From the NCBI GenBank assembly GCA_030581615.1, contig JAKTTT010000047.1, positions 1 to 64,000 of the forward strand: a DNA stretch of 64,000 nt. Reading direction: 5' to 3'. The notes under the pieces are model-generated. The model ran no database searches. It worked only from the letters and a program-made list of their open reading frames with translations, and was not told where the DNA came from. A program made the position numbers and the translations under genes. This document shows, piece after piece, positions 31,776-43,266 of this stretch (within the stretch, counting starts at the first letter, position 1; each line of letters opens with the position of its first letter). The DNA is from Alloascoidea africana. Taxonomy: Eukaryota > Ascomycota > Alloascoideomycetes > Alloascoideales > Alloascoideaceae.

Positions 31776-34700
31776 ATGTACAGTTTAACTCATTTGCATA
31801 GCTTACAACCGTAGACACAGAAACATTCGATGAAACTCTACTGTTGTAGTCACATTTAGAGAAGTTATAGGGCAACAGATAGTCAAGAATTTAAGCAGGG
31901 GGCGATAAGGAAGCTAAATGAAGGAGGATGGGAGAATACAAACATAGAACGTGCTCAACTTCTATTCTATTCATCTCCAGCGGGCGCACTGCAAACTAAC
32001 TTTACGATTGAGCGTCGGAATGAAGAGCAAAGTAATAATGCTAGCACGACGCTCTTTCCATGGCATCGAATTTTTGATAAATGAATAATAGATCATTTCA
32101 ATCGCCAATGGCAATGGCATCGCCCCGAATGCGATTCAAATCGTTGCCTGTGGTGGAGTCTGTTTGTGTGTACGCGCCTGTAAATGCATCAGTGGTCGCT
32201 GGACTTTTCTCTTTTGCCTTACATTGGATTCTGCCATAGTTTAGTTTAAACCAAGGTTTTGGCAACTGTGCTTCTACTGGTACATTGATGTATTACGGCC
32301 GGCCAACGGGCTTGCATAAGCTGCGACTTGTTTGGTCCTTGTTACAACAAAAACGGTTATCACAGTAACTGCTCATGGCGTTGGACAAGTTAAACTGAAA
32401 GCTGATTGGCACTAGTCAGGTTCAAAATCTTTCTGTAATGTTCAATTGCCAGATACATTACTGTTCACTGTAATATCCTTTTAGCGATAATGTTTGATTA
32501 CACAGCTTCGAACTCGTCTGCACATGAAACCTCGTATTTAAATCTTGCATTACGGTGTGTCTATATCGGAAAATGGCTATTTTTTGCATAAAAAGTACGT
32601 GCTTCCAGTTAGGAAAATGGAGAGCTATTACTAACTTCTTGAAAGCTTTAAGATCAATGAGGTATATGTCAACTTTGCATTTAAACGTGTGTAGAAGATA
32701 GGTATAGTTATTGCCAGTAGTATAGGATGAACAATCTGGAGTGTTCCAAAATACCGCAAGCTTCAACAAAGAACAAACCCCAGTTTTACACTTTATTTAA
32801 TGCATTTAACTTTTAATGGGATGATGTATTGGCACCGACGTGTTGAGCAGTGCTCTTTAGGCGTTGCCTGTTTTATTGATGATAAAATCAAGACTTTGCA
32901 TCTTGATGGTAACATTTGTTCTGGTCTTCAAAGGGAAAAACTAGATACGAAACATTCTTTTGCTCGTAAACATCGAGCATTGCAGAGAACGTGAAAGAAT
33001 AGAGCCGTACTGATAATATCTGCATAACTAAGGAATTGGGCTTTCATAGATGGGGGTCTTTAACTACAGGTTTAAACATCAGCTGGTGTGTGCCTGTGCG
33101 CTTGTACTATGCAACATTCAAGAAGCGATGGAAAGCACAAAACCCTTTCTCATTTCCAGCACATCTTACATGAATCATCCAGTATACCCAAGTAAAATGC
33201 TTCAACAGAGTTTTTTTTTTAAAAGTGCTAGGATATTTGGTTTCTGCTTTATGTAGTATTAGAGCCATTTAAATGTGCTTTCATTGAAAATTCTGAGGCA
33301 TTAGATAGCATTGGAATTGTTGGAAATACAAAAAGCCAAGGAAGTCTGATGGGGTTCACAAAAGGAGTCAAATGGATCGGCTTTCTAGGGCATTATTTGA
33401 TTGGTTCTGCCTGAGAAAAAGAAAAATCGATTGCATCTCAAAGAGAGGACTACCTAATTAAAAGTAGGATCACTGTTTCTATTACACCACTTTTCTATCT
33501 TTAAAAAAACAACCCTTAAATGTTGTCTTCAAGCATTCAATTTGATGCAATTGAAAGAGATTTACATTCTATCAGATAAGGGATTATATCAGCTGGTCAG
33601 TTTTATTACTCCAAGCCTCTTTCCCAAATCCGATTCTATATTTAATCGATTATGAATACCTGGTTTTATTCGGGCACGTACAATCTACTAGCTTTGCGAG
33701 TCTGCAAAGCCAAGCAAGAATTTGTGCTTTTAAAAGATTAACAATGATCTCCCTGACTATTGGTTCAGAGCGGTTAGTTTCTTACACATGTTGATCTATA
33801 TTTATTTATTATCAGCAACGAGTTTGGGCTTTTAAGCATTTCCTAGTTTTAAAGTTTCTAATTAGAGAACTTGAAACGCTTTTGGCTTGGAATGAACGAC
33901 GATGTTCTGTTTGAGTATTTTTAAAAAGATTTTCATTTTTCTTAAGATTTGGTAAGGTGAATTTTGTAAACGGGGGGAGAAGGGTAAAGTCTATTCTTCT
34001 TTTGCTGTGATAGCCAAGACATAGGTAGGCTTATTACAAAAACCAGCACTTATAATGCCTTCACAATTCATCTTATTATTTTGTATCATGGTAAGATTGG
34101 CTTAGTGACTAGTCTATTTTTTCATGTTTTGAGCTTGGAGTTGGATTACCTTGGTGCCCTTGCTTTGGGTGGATTTTCGAATCGTTCCACGCTGTAAGGA
34201 AATGCACTTTACTATTTCCGGAATGGGAATATAAAATGCAGTGATGCGTTTGAATGAGACGTCAAAATTTTGTTTCAGAGAAAGCTAATACTTGTGCTTC
34301 TACATCTGCTTCTACAGCGAGAAACCGTCTATTGGTTTTCGGCATTACAGTCACAATTGCAATTATACTAGAAGCTTGTCTTCTAATATACGACATGTAC
34401 TGTCTGAACAGACTACATACAAGGGTTTTAAATTCGTGTAATAGACAATGTTTTTTGACAACATAGCATTAGGGTTTCCGACTTGTAATCCTTATAAGTA
34501 GCTGCCCTCCTTTTGATTAATTGCTTGAGAGGCTTTGCTAACTTTCACTTTGGAAACGATTCTACGCAGTTAACGACTTTGACCATTGCCCTGATGTGCT
34601 TTCAGACTTTTCAAAGTCGTCGTTGTCGGGGAGACTTTCAAGTTAGCGTACATGCTAGAGATCTTTCTGAACGTGTAAACCGAAAACTAATGCTTCTAGA

Positions 34701-35363
34701 AATTTTGTAATTCATGTCAAGAGGATTAAAAATTGGCCGTATAGATTTGCCAATGGTGTAAATCCCGTGGCTGTTTGTTTGTCACATCTTTTTATGATGA
34801 AGTCCTATTCAATTATCATGCGACGATCGTGGTAACGCCAACCTCTTAAGTGGTTTGCCACTTGTACGCGATTGGTAACACTTAAAAACAATTTCCATGT
34901 GATGGTTTGCTTAGAGAAGGGGTAAATGAAGTAAGCTCTCAAGCTTCTGGAGTTATCACCAATACCCTAAAGAAAAGCTGCCTATTATCCCTTCTTTTTT
35001 GGAATCCTAAGAATTGCTTTTCTTCCCTCTGATTGCCATTCAAAGACAAGCAAGCTCTAAGTAGCCAAATCAAATTAGTTTATCCTTCATGTCGGTTTAG
35101 ATCTCAGGTCCAGTCTATTACCTAGAAAATAGATGAATTGATTAGGGTACTGTTGTTGAAGCAGACTTGTCATTTGTCGGTACAAAATCACTCTGCGAGT
35201 GCCTAGTACAACTTCAAATCGAATGGAAAACAAGAAGAAAATGCAAACTTCAAATTCGAATTTAAAGAACATCTATTGATAATATAAGGATTAACCTTGC
35301 AGATGTCTTAACTCTAGCCCAAGGTTCGCCATTAAACTTTAATAGAGCCCTGAATTTGAAAGA

Positions 35364-35494
35364 GGTAGGCGGGCTTACTCTTGTTAAACGATAACGGGAA
35401 AATAAGCTTGTTTCTTTCAAATCTTACTTCCCAGTATCTTGTCATTTCGAATTTCGAATTAACACAAGAGCGCTTATTATCTATCCCGCCTACC
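35364..35494. repeat. Imperfect inverted repeat about 1 kb upstream of eIF4A
   Basis: GGTAGGCGGG (35364-35373) is matched by CCCGCCTACC (35485-35494); further inward, CTCTTGTTAA is matched by an approximate reverse complement with a gap of about ten bases. The arms bracket about 110 bases. It could be a remnant of a small non-autonomous DNA element or a regulatory structure; no flanking target duplication was noticed. Confidence 0.6.
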
Positions 35495-36538
35495 CTACAC
35501 TGAACGATGATTTTGGTTACAGTAACAGTGACTCCGACGCATTGATGCGTTGGTGGTCTATATATTCTTCATTAGTATTGAAGAACGGCTAGTACTGCTT
35601 ACGGGATTTCATCGTTCTAACTATTCATTTCTCATGAGAAGGACAGCTTGAACAGTGGGCTTGCTAAATAAAAATCATGTCTTCATCATTTTTGGAAACC
35701 ATCACAATGATCTAATCTATCCCTAGTTTTGAACTAATCTGTTCTTTTGTGTGTTTCTAATTGTCGCATAGACGACAAACTCAATTGCCAATGCTAAACA
35801 GAAACTTGAGGGGAAAAGAGCAGCTACTTTTGGTTCTTATCTCACAGCAAAATTTTCAATGTAGATACAAACAGCACATGGCTAATACTTGGGATAAAAC
35901 TTCAACGCTCCACAACATCGACAGAGCCGATTTATTGGGCGATCTGATATAGAATTGAGATCATTTATAACCCCGATCCATGCGTAGGGTGCTCCTTTTG
36001 AATGTATCCTCCTTTTATCAGATGTCAAAGCGTCCTCCTGCTTGCACACTTTGACTCGCTATGGCGTAAACCAGACATATTAAAACGTAAAGCTTTGTTT
36101 GCAAGAAGTCAAGATACTTGTTTAGGATAGGCCCAGTCTCAACAGCCTCTCATTCTTCCAAGCTCATTGTGATGGTTTCCCCTGCCTCATGATTCACGTT
36201 CATCTAGATAACTTTAAAAGTGACGTACCAACACTTGGCACGCTCCATATCCACAAACAATTCCTACTTTCTTGAATGAAGAGTCGATTTTACAAAAATA
36301 AAAAACTTGAAAGATCACCCAGACATTCTCAATGACAAAATAATCGTTCCGAGTAATTTCTCTCATGGACGTAGATCACTGACCTCCAGTCACCTTCCCC
36401 TGATTTGCTGCTTTTCCCCCCTATTCCTGTTTTGAATTGATCTCTCCCTTTCTTTAGTACCACACTCATTAGTAGTAGCAAAACTTGTGATCATAGCTAT
36501 TATTTCACTTGGCACAATTGAGAACTTGAAAAAGAAAA

Positions 36539-37720
36539 ATGACTGACGTTAGTGACTCCAAGATTGAAACAAACTACGACAATGTCGTTTACAAATTTGA
36601 GGACCTAAACTTGGATCAATCGATCCTTCGAGGAGTTTATGGTTATGGTTTCACTGCTCCATCTGCAATTCAGCAGCGTGCAATTTTACCCATCATTGAA
36701 GGTCGTGATGTTCTCGCACAGGCTCAGTCTGGTACTGGAAAGACTGCAACCTTTGCTATTAGTGCCTTGGAAAGGGTGGACGCTGATTTACAAAAGACTC
36801 AAGTGTTGATCTTGGCCCCAACTCGTGAACTTGCACTACAATCACAAAAGGTAGTCATGTCAATTGGGACACATGTGGAGAAAGTCCAGGTCCATGCTAG
36901 CATTGGTGGAACCAATGTTGCTGAGGACCGTGAAGCTGTTAGAGCTGGTCCTCAAATTGTTGTTGGAACACCTGGCCGTGTTTTTGACATGATGGAAAGG
37001 AGATGGCTGCAGACTGATAGTATTAAAATGTTCATTCTTGATGAAGCCGATGAAATGTTGTCTTCTGGATTCAAGGAGCAAATTTACAACATCTTTCGTT
37101 GTCTTCCTGAAACCACACAGGTTGTGCTCTTATCTGCAACTATGCCTTCAGACGTTCTGGAGGTCACAACCAAGTTCATGAATGATCCCGTCAGAATCCT
37201 TGTTAAGAAGGATGAGTTGACCTTGGAAGGTATTAGACAGTTTTACGTCAACGTTGAGCAGGAACAGTACAAGTTTGATTGTCTCTGTGACCTTTATGAT
37301 ACAATCTCGGTAACCCAAACAGTCATCTTTTGCAACACAAGAAGAAAAGTGGAATGGCTCACAGAGCAGCTTACCGAACGAGACTTTACTGTTTCTTCAA
37401 TTCACTCTGATCTGAGTCAAAAAGAGCGTGACGTCATTATGAAGGCCTTTAGATCAGGGAGTTCAAGAATTCTAATTTCCACTGACTTGCTTGCAAGAGG
37501 AATTGACGTTCAACAGGTCTCCCTTGTTGTCAATTTTGACCTTCCTACCAACAAAGAAAATTATATTCATAGAATTGGTCGTGGTGGTCGTTTTGGTAGA
37601 AAGGGAGTTGCAATCAACTTTATCACAAACATTGACGCACCAATGATGAGAGATATTGAAAAGTTTTACTCCACACAAATTGAAGAAATGCCTGCTGATA
37701 TTGGAACTATTCTTGTTTAA
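36539..37720 (+). CDS. TIF1: Translation initiation factor eIF4A (DEAD-box helicase)
   Basis: ATP-dependent RNA helicase of the eIF4F complex that unwinds mRNA leaders during ribosome recruitment; cytoplasmic. 393 residues, the family's usual size (yeast 395). All helicase motifs are visible in order: AQSGTGKT (motif I, ~residue 63), PTRELALQ (Ia), VVGTPGRV (Ib), DEAD (II), LLSATMP (III), [12 protein letters not shown] (IV), [20 protein letters not shown] (V) and [13 protein letters not shown] (VI). The start is the ATG at 36539 after an A-rich leader. One exon. Its upstream region merges with the 8.9-kb gene-poor interval; a pyrimidine-rich stretch ending CTTTAG (~36460) could be the end of a leader intron, unproven. 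Confidence 0.98.
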   Translation: MTDVSDSKIETNYDNVVYKFEDLNLDQSILRGVYGYGFTAPSAIQQRAILPIIEGRDVLAQAQSGTGKTATFAISALERVDADLQKTQVLILAPTRELALQSQKVVMSIGTHVEKVQVHASIGGTNVAEDREAVRAGPQIVVGTPGRVFDMMERRWLQTDSIKMFILDEADEMLSSGFKEQIYNIFRCLPETTQVVLLSATMPSDVLEVTTKFMNDPVRILVKKDELTLEGIRQFYVNVEQEQYKFDCLCDLYDTISVTQTVIFCNTRRKVEWLTEQLTERDFTVSSIHSDLSQKERDVIMKAFRSGSSRILISTDLLARGIDVQQVSLVVNFDLPTNKENYIHRIGRGGRFGRKGVAINFITNIDAPMMRDIEKFYSTQIEEMPADIGTILV

Positions 37721-38758
37721 AGCAGAAACTCGTATTGCATGTTTATGATCTTTTTTGCTTGTTTTATTGTTGCAAGTGTGCTCTTCCCTCTAAGCCCGCT
37801 CCTTGTGACTCTTATCACCCATTATGATATGAATCAGTTATGGCCACTTTTCCCGTCGATATTCATTCTGTTTTTAGGTATACATGATTGCTTGTCTTAT
37901 GGATTCAATAAAAGAAAAATAAAAAAGGAGGAAAAGGTGGGTTCTTGGTACATACATTGTTTATGTGTTTATTAACTCATTACGCATTTTTAATACAGTA
38001 GTATCCTCCAAAGCTGACCTAATGTTTTCTTGAGTAAGCACCATCTCCATTCTTATAGCTACATATCTAATTTTCATCGTATTGGACTCTTTAGTGTCTT
38101 TACTGGAGAAGTAATTAAAAATTGTGTTAATTGTGTTAGATATTAACAAATTCAAAGGATTTATTCGAGAAAAGTCCTTACAAATTCTATGAATTGGTGA
38201 ATGTTGTTCCAACTTTCAGATCTTTAGATGTTCGGGACCTTACACCACCTCATGCAAAAGACGCCCATATATTCAGGTAAAATCTTAATATGTGGCTATA
38301 AGAATGAAGGTGTAGAATACTCAAGAAAGCATGTAGTCAGCCTTTTCGGTACTGTATGTTAGCGCTAAGCATTGACTTTCATGAATAAATGATCAAATAT
38401 TGGAAAGAAGCAGGTATTAGTTCTGGAAACTTTTTCCCCTGTGCTCTAATCAGGTGGTTCAGAATATGCTGATTTGAGAGGTGTGAATTGAAAAGTGAAT
38501 ACTTGGGCATATGATTCAATGCGTTTTGGCGGTTCATCGCATAACGGATGACTGTCAGTATTGCTACATAAGAACTTTCTCCGAAGTTTTGAGCTTGTAA
38601 ACGTGCCCTAAAGCAAAAATTAATGCTTATTGCTCGTTTTAACCTATAAAAAGTCGTAAACTTTTGAAATGTCTTGAAAACGTTCATTAGAGGAGTAAGT
38701 TTTATAGCTAATGCTAAGTAATAATAAATATAAAAAGAAAGTCATGATATCTATATAG
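37721..38758. other. Convergent spacer eIF4A / Ecm3-like gene
   Basis: About 1 kb holding the two 3' UTRs. AATAAA-type signals lie near 37907 (+). Two small frames (37739-37975 on +, 38379-38687 on -) are hydrophobic or featureless and taken as chance. No gene is seen. Confidence 0.5.
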
Positions 38759-40099
38759 TTAAAATCCGTTTATCCATTCCAAAACTTTCAAACCCAGAAC
38801 AACAACAAAAATAGTAAAAGGTAGAGTTAACACAACGTAGCCCCAAAATACAACACCAGCAGCTTCTTTCTCAAAGATTTCATTAATTTCGCAAATCTGG
38901 GATAGCTGGATAGCAGGAGGGGAAATAGTGACCAGAAAGGTAATAATCAAGAAGATTGGGTCCTTTGAAACTGAAATTTCAAAGTACTTGATCAAAAATC
39001 CAAACAAAGGAAGGAGAAGCAGGCCTGGTAAAAACATCCTTGAGAGAATCGAGCCAATTACCAATTTTGAATAGTTGGGACACTTTGAGGAAGTATTCTC
39101 CGATGCGAGGTTGCTTCCCAGAATGAAAATCACAAGCGGAACAGAAAGGTTCCCGATAGTAGTTATTGAGGATGTGACTGTATTTCGCAAAAAGCTTTCA
39201 TCTCCAAAGAATGCCAGCTTTAGAGGCGAAATGGATGCAACTACTATTGAAAACAGGATCGCCCAAAGAGGTGGACTCATGAAAGCCAAAGCTTTCTTGG
39301 GATTCGCCAACCTCAAGAAACGGGTGTAAAAATCTTGCTCATCTCCTGGAATGGCTTCTTCAGTCATGATATTGTCGCTAGACAACTCTGTCGCGCCATA
39401 TAACGAACTGGAGTCCGTATACTGAGAAATGCTCATTTCCGAGATCTTCTTATTCAGCAACCCTGTTTCCTCATCGTTGTAATTGCTTCTCGCGGGATCT
39501 TCGTTTCTTTCTTCATGTTCATTACTATCAAGACCATCTTTTCCTTTTTTATCTAAAGGCGCCAGTAAACTGTTATATCCCCAGGTCCATCTGAGTACAA
39601 GGTCCAGTTGCTGATAGACCATAAGGTAAGATATTCCTCTTGATGTGGCTTTTAAAGCTGAATCATTTTCCACGTCATCCCAAAGCAAGTTTGGTAGTGT
39701 CTGCGTAAGAACAACACATAACGATAGTGGCAATGAATTACTTCCAAAAACAGCCATAGCGGTCACAAAATTGGTTTCTCTCTTCGAAAGTTTTAGACAT
39801 CTGCTTGTTATCCTTGATGAAAGATACGACGCAATAACTGACAAGAAATAGAAGCACGGGATGACTGAAAATCTAAGCAGTGCTTCCACAGAAAGACTTG
39901 GCGTGAACTGTGAAAAGATCAAAGCTGGCGTAAAAAGATCTACATTTAGCCTTGATATTCCTCTCCGTAGTGGGCCTGACATGAGCCCTGTTTTGGCAGC
40001 TATAAAGCCTATTCCTGCCAAACAAACGACTTGTAGTACGGCCTGTATGGTAAGGAAGGACACTTCATAGTATGACATTGGCAACGAACTATCGTCCAT
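38759..40099 (-). CDS. PIN-like/auxin-efflux-carrier-type membrane protein (Ecm3/YNL095C family)
   Basis: Predicted endomembrane transporter of the membrane-transport family PF03547. Yeast members Ecm3 and YNL095C are of uncertain substrate; Ecm3 mutants have cell-wall phenotypes. 446 residues: helices at about 15-32, 48-65, 75-95 and 108-128, a family-like segment GSNSLPLSLCVVL (~113-125), then SYLMVYQQLDLVLRWTWGYN (~155-174). A hydrophilic acidic central loop follows (~180-270), then five C-terminal helices including PLVIFILGSNLA. This 5 + loop + 5 layout is typical of the family. One exon from the ATG at 40099. It is divergent from the GSK-3 kinase gene. A separate 124-codon frame overlaps its 5' end (40383-40009). 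Confidence 0.85.
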   Translation of the reverse strand: MDDSSLPMSYYEVSFLTIQAVLQVVCLAGIGFIAAKTGLMSGPLRRGISRLNVDLFTPALIFSQFTPSLSVEALLRFSVIPCFYFLSVIASYLSSRITSRCLKLSKRETNFVTAMAVFGSNSLPLSLCVVLTQTLPNLLWDDVENDSALKATSRGISYLMVYQQLDLVLRWTWGYNSLLAPLDKKGKDGLDSNEHEERNEDPARSNYNDEETGLLNKKISEMSISQYTDSSSLYGATELSSDNIMTEEAIPGDEQDFYTRFLRLANPKKALAFMSPPLWAILFSIVVASISPLKLAFFGDESFLRNTVTSSITTIGNLSVPLVIFILGSNLASENTSSKCPNYSKLVIGSILSRMFLPGLLLLPLFGFLIKYFEISVSKDPIFLIITFLVTISPPAIQLSQICEINEIFEKEAAGVVFWGYVVLTLPFTIFVVVLGLKVLEWINGF

Positions 40100-40795
40100 T
40101 TGAACACAGGGGATGAGCTGTGATACGAAGCATCAAGTGTCTTTTTAGTTGGAACAGGCATTCGTTTTGTATCTGCTATGATTTCAAATTCCATCATGCC
40201 TATGGTGATGGCGTAATCGCAACCCATGACACATGTGCGGCGCCGGGGAGGTGAAAACGAACTTGGGAAAAGGCTAATAACCACCAACAACAGCACAAAA
40301 ATACAACAACTAAACGACACTGTTTTCATGTTTATGTATCTATAAACGTGCCAGGCAAGCTCTTTCACAGAAATATCCGCCATTCAAGAAGAAAAGCCCT
40401 AGAGTAGACACAAGCGTGGCTTCCACAGCGCTTCACCGAATTAAACCAAAAGGACCGGAATTACAGACTCAAACATGACCTTTAGCCCCTTCTCTACCCA
40501 CAGTGGCACATACAAGCTGACTCAACTGAAACAACCATAGTCAGCGATTTTGTTCTCTGTTTATCTTGATTTCAGTTTATCTCATTTTCTTTTTGTGTTA
40601 AACCGGGTAACATTTCTCTGTGTCTCATAATACGCCCGTACACCTCTTCTTGGTGTTAACTTAGAAGTGTCATCATTGAAACTTTTGGACCTGGAATAAG
40701 AACAGTTGGCCTGTTTACGGGTTGGATTGCGATAAAGGCCTTTAATAGAGTGGTGAAGTGCTCCCAACTTTTTGGTGTACATATTGCTTGAGATT
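40100..40795. promoter_or_regulatory. Divergent promoter Ecm3-like / GSK-3 kinase
   Basis: About 700 bases. ACGCCCGTACACC (40632-40644) is close to the Rap1 consensus ACACCCRYACAY. A minus-strand ATG frame starts at 40383 and overlaps the start of the Ecm3-like CDS in another frame (see findings). No clear TATA box was placed. Confidence 0.4.
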
Positions 40796-42748
40796 ATGAC
40801 AAACTACGGCATGGGATTGGACTCGGTGAGACAGAACAAAGGTTAGTATATATACTATGGCGATGCGACCCCTCATTGAGTTTGTGTTAGCGAGTACTAG
40901 ACGGAACACCACGGTACTAACAATTTGTTCCTTCCTTATCGTTTCTTATTTCGGAATTTGTCACTTGCAGTTATTAATATATATAATCGTCATGATCATA
41001 TAATATCTGCTATAATATCGGAGGCAAAGTCTGTCGCAAAGGGGACTTTCGGAACCGTTTATAAGGCATACTATGAAGAGGAAAACAAACATGATGGTTC
41101 TGAAACACAACAACCTCGGAAGCAGAAACAGGTTATTGCGATAAAGAGGATTATCCAAGATGACAGATACAAGAACAGAGAATTGGAAATCGTCAAATTC
41201 ATTGAACATCCAAATATCGTGGAGTTCAAAGGCTATTCCTATATTGACATTGTGAAGCTTGCTAGTAGTAAGCGCCAGCAGCAAAGCTTTTCTCTCGGAC
41301 TTTCGTCCCAAAACGGTGATAATTTGGCCAGGACTCGTTCTGAAGATAGCCATAAGCAATGCCTCTCGATTATTATGGAGTTCATGCCAACTACTCTACA
41401 CCAGGTCATAAAAGCGCACGCAGAGGTAATGAAGAAATTTATTCCTGGAATCACGGTTTTGATATACCTATATCAAATTCTTCGAGGATTGGAATATCTA
41501 CATTCTCATGATATCTGCCATCGTGATATAAAACCTACAAATATTATGGTTGACCCTCAAACTTCAGTTGTCAAGGTTTGTGACTTTGGGTCCGCAAAAA
41601 GGCTGACCAGAAACGAGCCAAATGTTAGCTATATCTGTTCCAGATATTATCGCGCACCTGAACTGGTACTTGGCAGTGTTTCCTATACGACAAGCATAGA
41701 TATCTGGTCTACAGGGTGTATACTAGGTGAAATGCTACTTGGGAGACCTCTCTTTTCTCCTGGAGAGGGAATCAAGCAACTCGATGAAATGGCAAAGATC
41801 TTAGGTACACCATCTGATGACACTGTGGAAGCGATGAATCCAATGTTTTTCAAAGAAAACAAAAGTTTGAAAGCCTTAGGACATAAAAAGGTCTTCATTC
41901 ACACAACTTTTAAAAAGCTGGTGAAGAATAAGGATTTTGCGTCCCTCATGTCAGATATGCTTGTTTACAACCCAGCTCGGCGGCTCACAGCTTCAGAAGC
42001 TCTTTGCCACCCTATTTTTGATTATCTGAAAGATAATTATGATCCCACACAGGGAGCAGTCGTGGATCGAAGCTCTAATGAGGGCACTATTTCATCCTCC
42101 AGTGGTGTTAGTAGCAAAAAGCCAAGGTCCTACACATGCCCCCCTAATTTATTTGAATTTAACAGAGGCTTTGCTGTTGGAGATTCTTCTCTGTCAAATA
42201 TTGGGCTCTCCACAAGTAATGTCAGCAATACTGCTATGTCACCTAGCCCCTTGGACTCCGGGTCCAGCAACGAACCAGGCGTATCAGCTGTTGGTGCCTT
42301 TGATACAGACACAAGGCTATTGCAACAAGATGAGAGCCAAGAAACTGGAGATCACGAAAGACGGTATGAGAGATGGTTTAGAAACTCAAGCAGCCACATA
42401 AACAGTGGGCTGAATAGGCTTTCTAGGCATAGCCATATGCATTCCCTTCACCATGGACACAACTTGACCACTGGACAACAGAGGTTAATCGATTCTGACA
42501 AAGATGGCGAAGTAACCCAGCCAAAGGAGGATGGAATAGCCGACACAGGGCCACCATCAGGTACTCTAAGTTCAGCAGCAAATAAATTTCGCAAGTCTAT
42601 AAGAACAAGCCGCACTTTGAGCCGTTATGCATCTACAGATAAGCTTTCTCTAAGTTTTAACTCGACCGATTTGTTCAAGTTGAAATCAAATCATCAAAAA
42701 TCTCAGCAGTTGCTAGATGAAAAGAGAAGAAGGATTAATGAAATTTAA
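40796..42748 (+). CDS. GSK-3 family protein kinase (Rim11/Mck1-like)
   Basis: Serine/threonine kinase of the glycogen synthase kinase 3 family, which in yeast acts in meiosis, stress and cell-cycle control. Two exons: 40796-40841 and 40971-42748, with an intron having GTTAGT, TACTAAC and TTGCAG; 607 residues. Kinase landmarks: AKGTFGTVY glycine loop (38-46, Ala in place of the first Gly), AIKRIIQDDRYKNRELEIV, CHRDIKPTN (~198), CDFGSAK (~218) and the activation-loop NVSYICSRYYRAPEL (~233), with the Tyr that GSK-3 enzymes autophosphorylate. About 45 extra Ser/Gln-rich residues sit between the N-lobe strands (~105-145). A 230-residue Ser/Asn-rich tail follows the kinase, unlike compact Rim11 (370). 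Without the intron the frame would have no ATG before the glycine loop. Confidence 0.92.
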
Positions 42749-43266
42749 TGAAGAATGGCATCTTTTTGGATCAGATCTATATTAGAAACTACATTATTGC
42801 CATTACCCTATCTTATATATCATATACCTAATTGCTTTTGTTTCTCTATATTTTACTTTTCATGTTTACATTTTTGTTGTGTTTCTTCTGTACTCATGGG
42901 TTAACATTGTTGATAACGCATTTTTTGGTCTTTGAATCTCCAAATTTCAATTCTCATCAACCGAGAATACAGATTGATGAAACTTGCATTAGATTTTTGG
43001 CCCATCTTACTGCTTCTTTCATAATTGTGGAGTTGAGGTACTGAGTTTTGTTTAAACTGCGTTTGATCTAATTGTGTGTTGTCACTTGTTGAGAGTTTGA
43101 TTTGATAATCCATTTGAATTTATTTCCCATGTAACAGAAGCTTTAGGAAACAGCTTTGAATGGATTTAGGTTTATATTTCTTACGTGTTTGTAATTGGTA
43201 TTGATTATACATTTTTGCTTTATACACAACATCCAACAAGCTTCAAGTAATGTCTAGACTAATCTT
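42749..43266. other. Convergent spacer kinase / MDH
   Basis: About 520 AT-rich bases with the two 3' UTRs. T-rich stretches at 42838-42890 may be processing signals. No gene is seen. Confidence 0.5.

Larger units (their letters stand above)
27623..36538. other. Gene-poor interval of about 8.9 kb upstream of the HSF-type gene
   Basis: Lies between the divergent starts of the HSF-type gene (-) and eIF4A (+). No confident gene; the longest ATG frames are about 100 codons and unlike known proteins. GC-richer patches occur at 28620-28760, 29030-29080, 29170-29420 and 31715-31790 and could mark promoters of unannotated transcripts. Inverted repeats are listed separately. Most of it is probably regulatory DNA of the HSF-type gene. 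Confidence 0.75.

Noticed and set aside
37739-37975. Hydrophobic 78-codon frame right after eIF4A
   Set aside because: Lies in the T-rich 3' UTR; hydrophobicity follows from T-rich codons.
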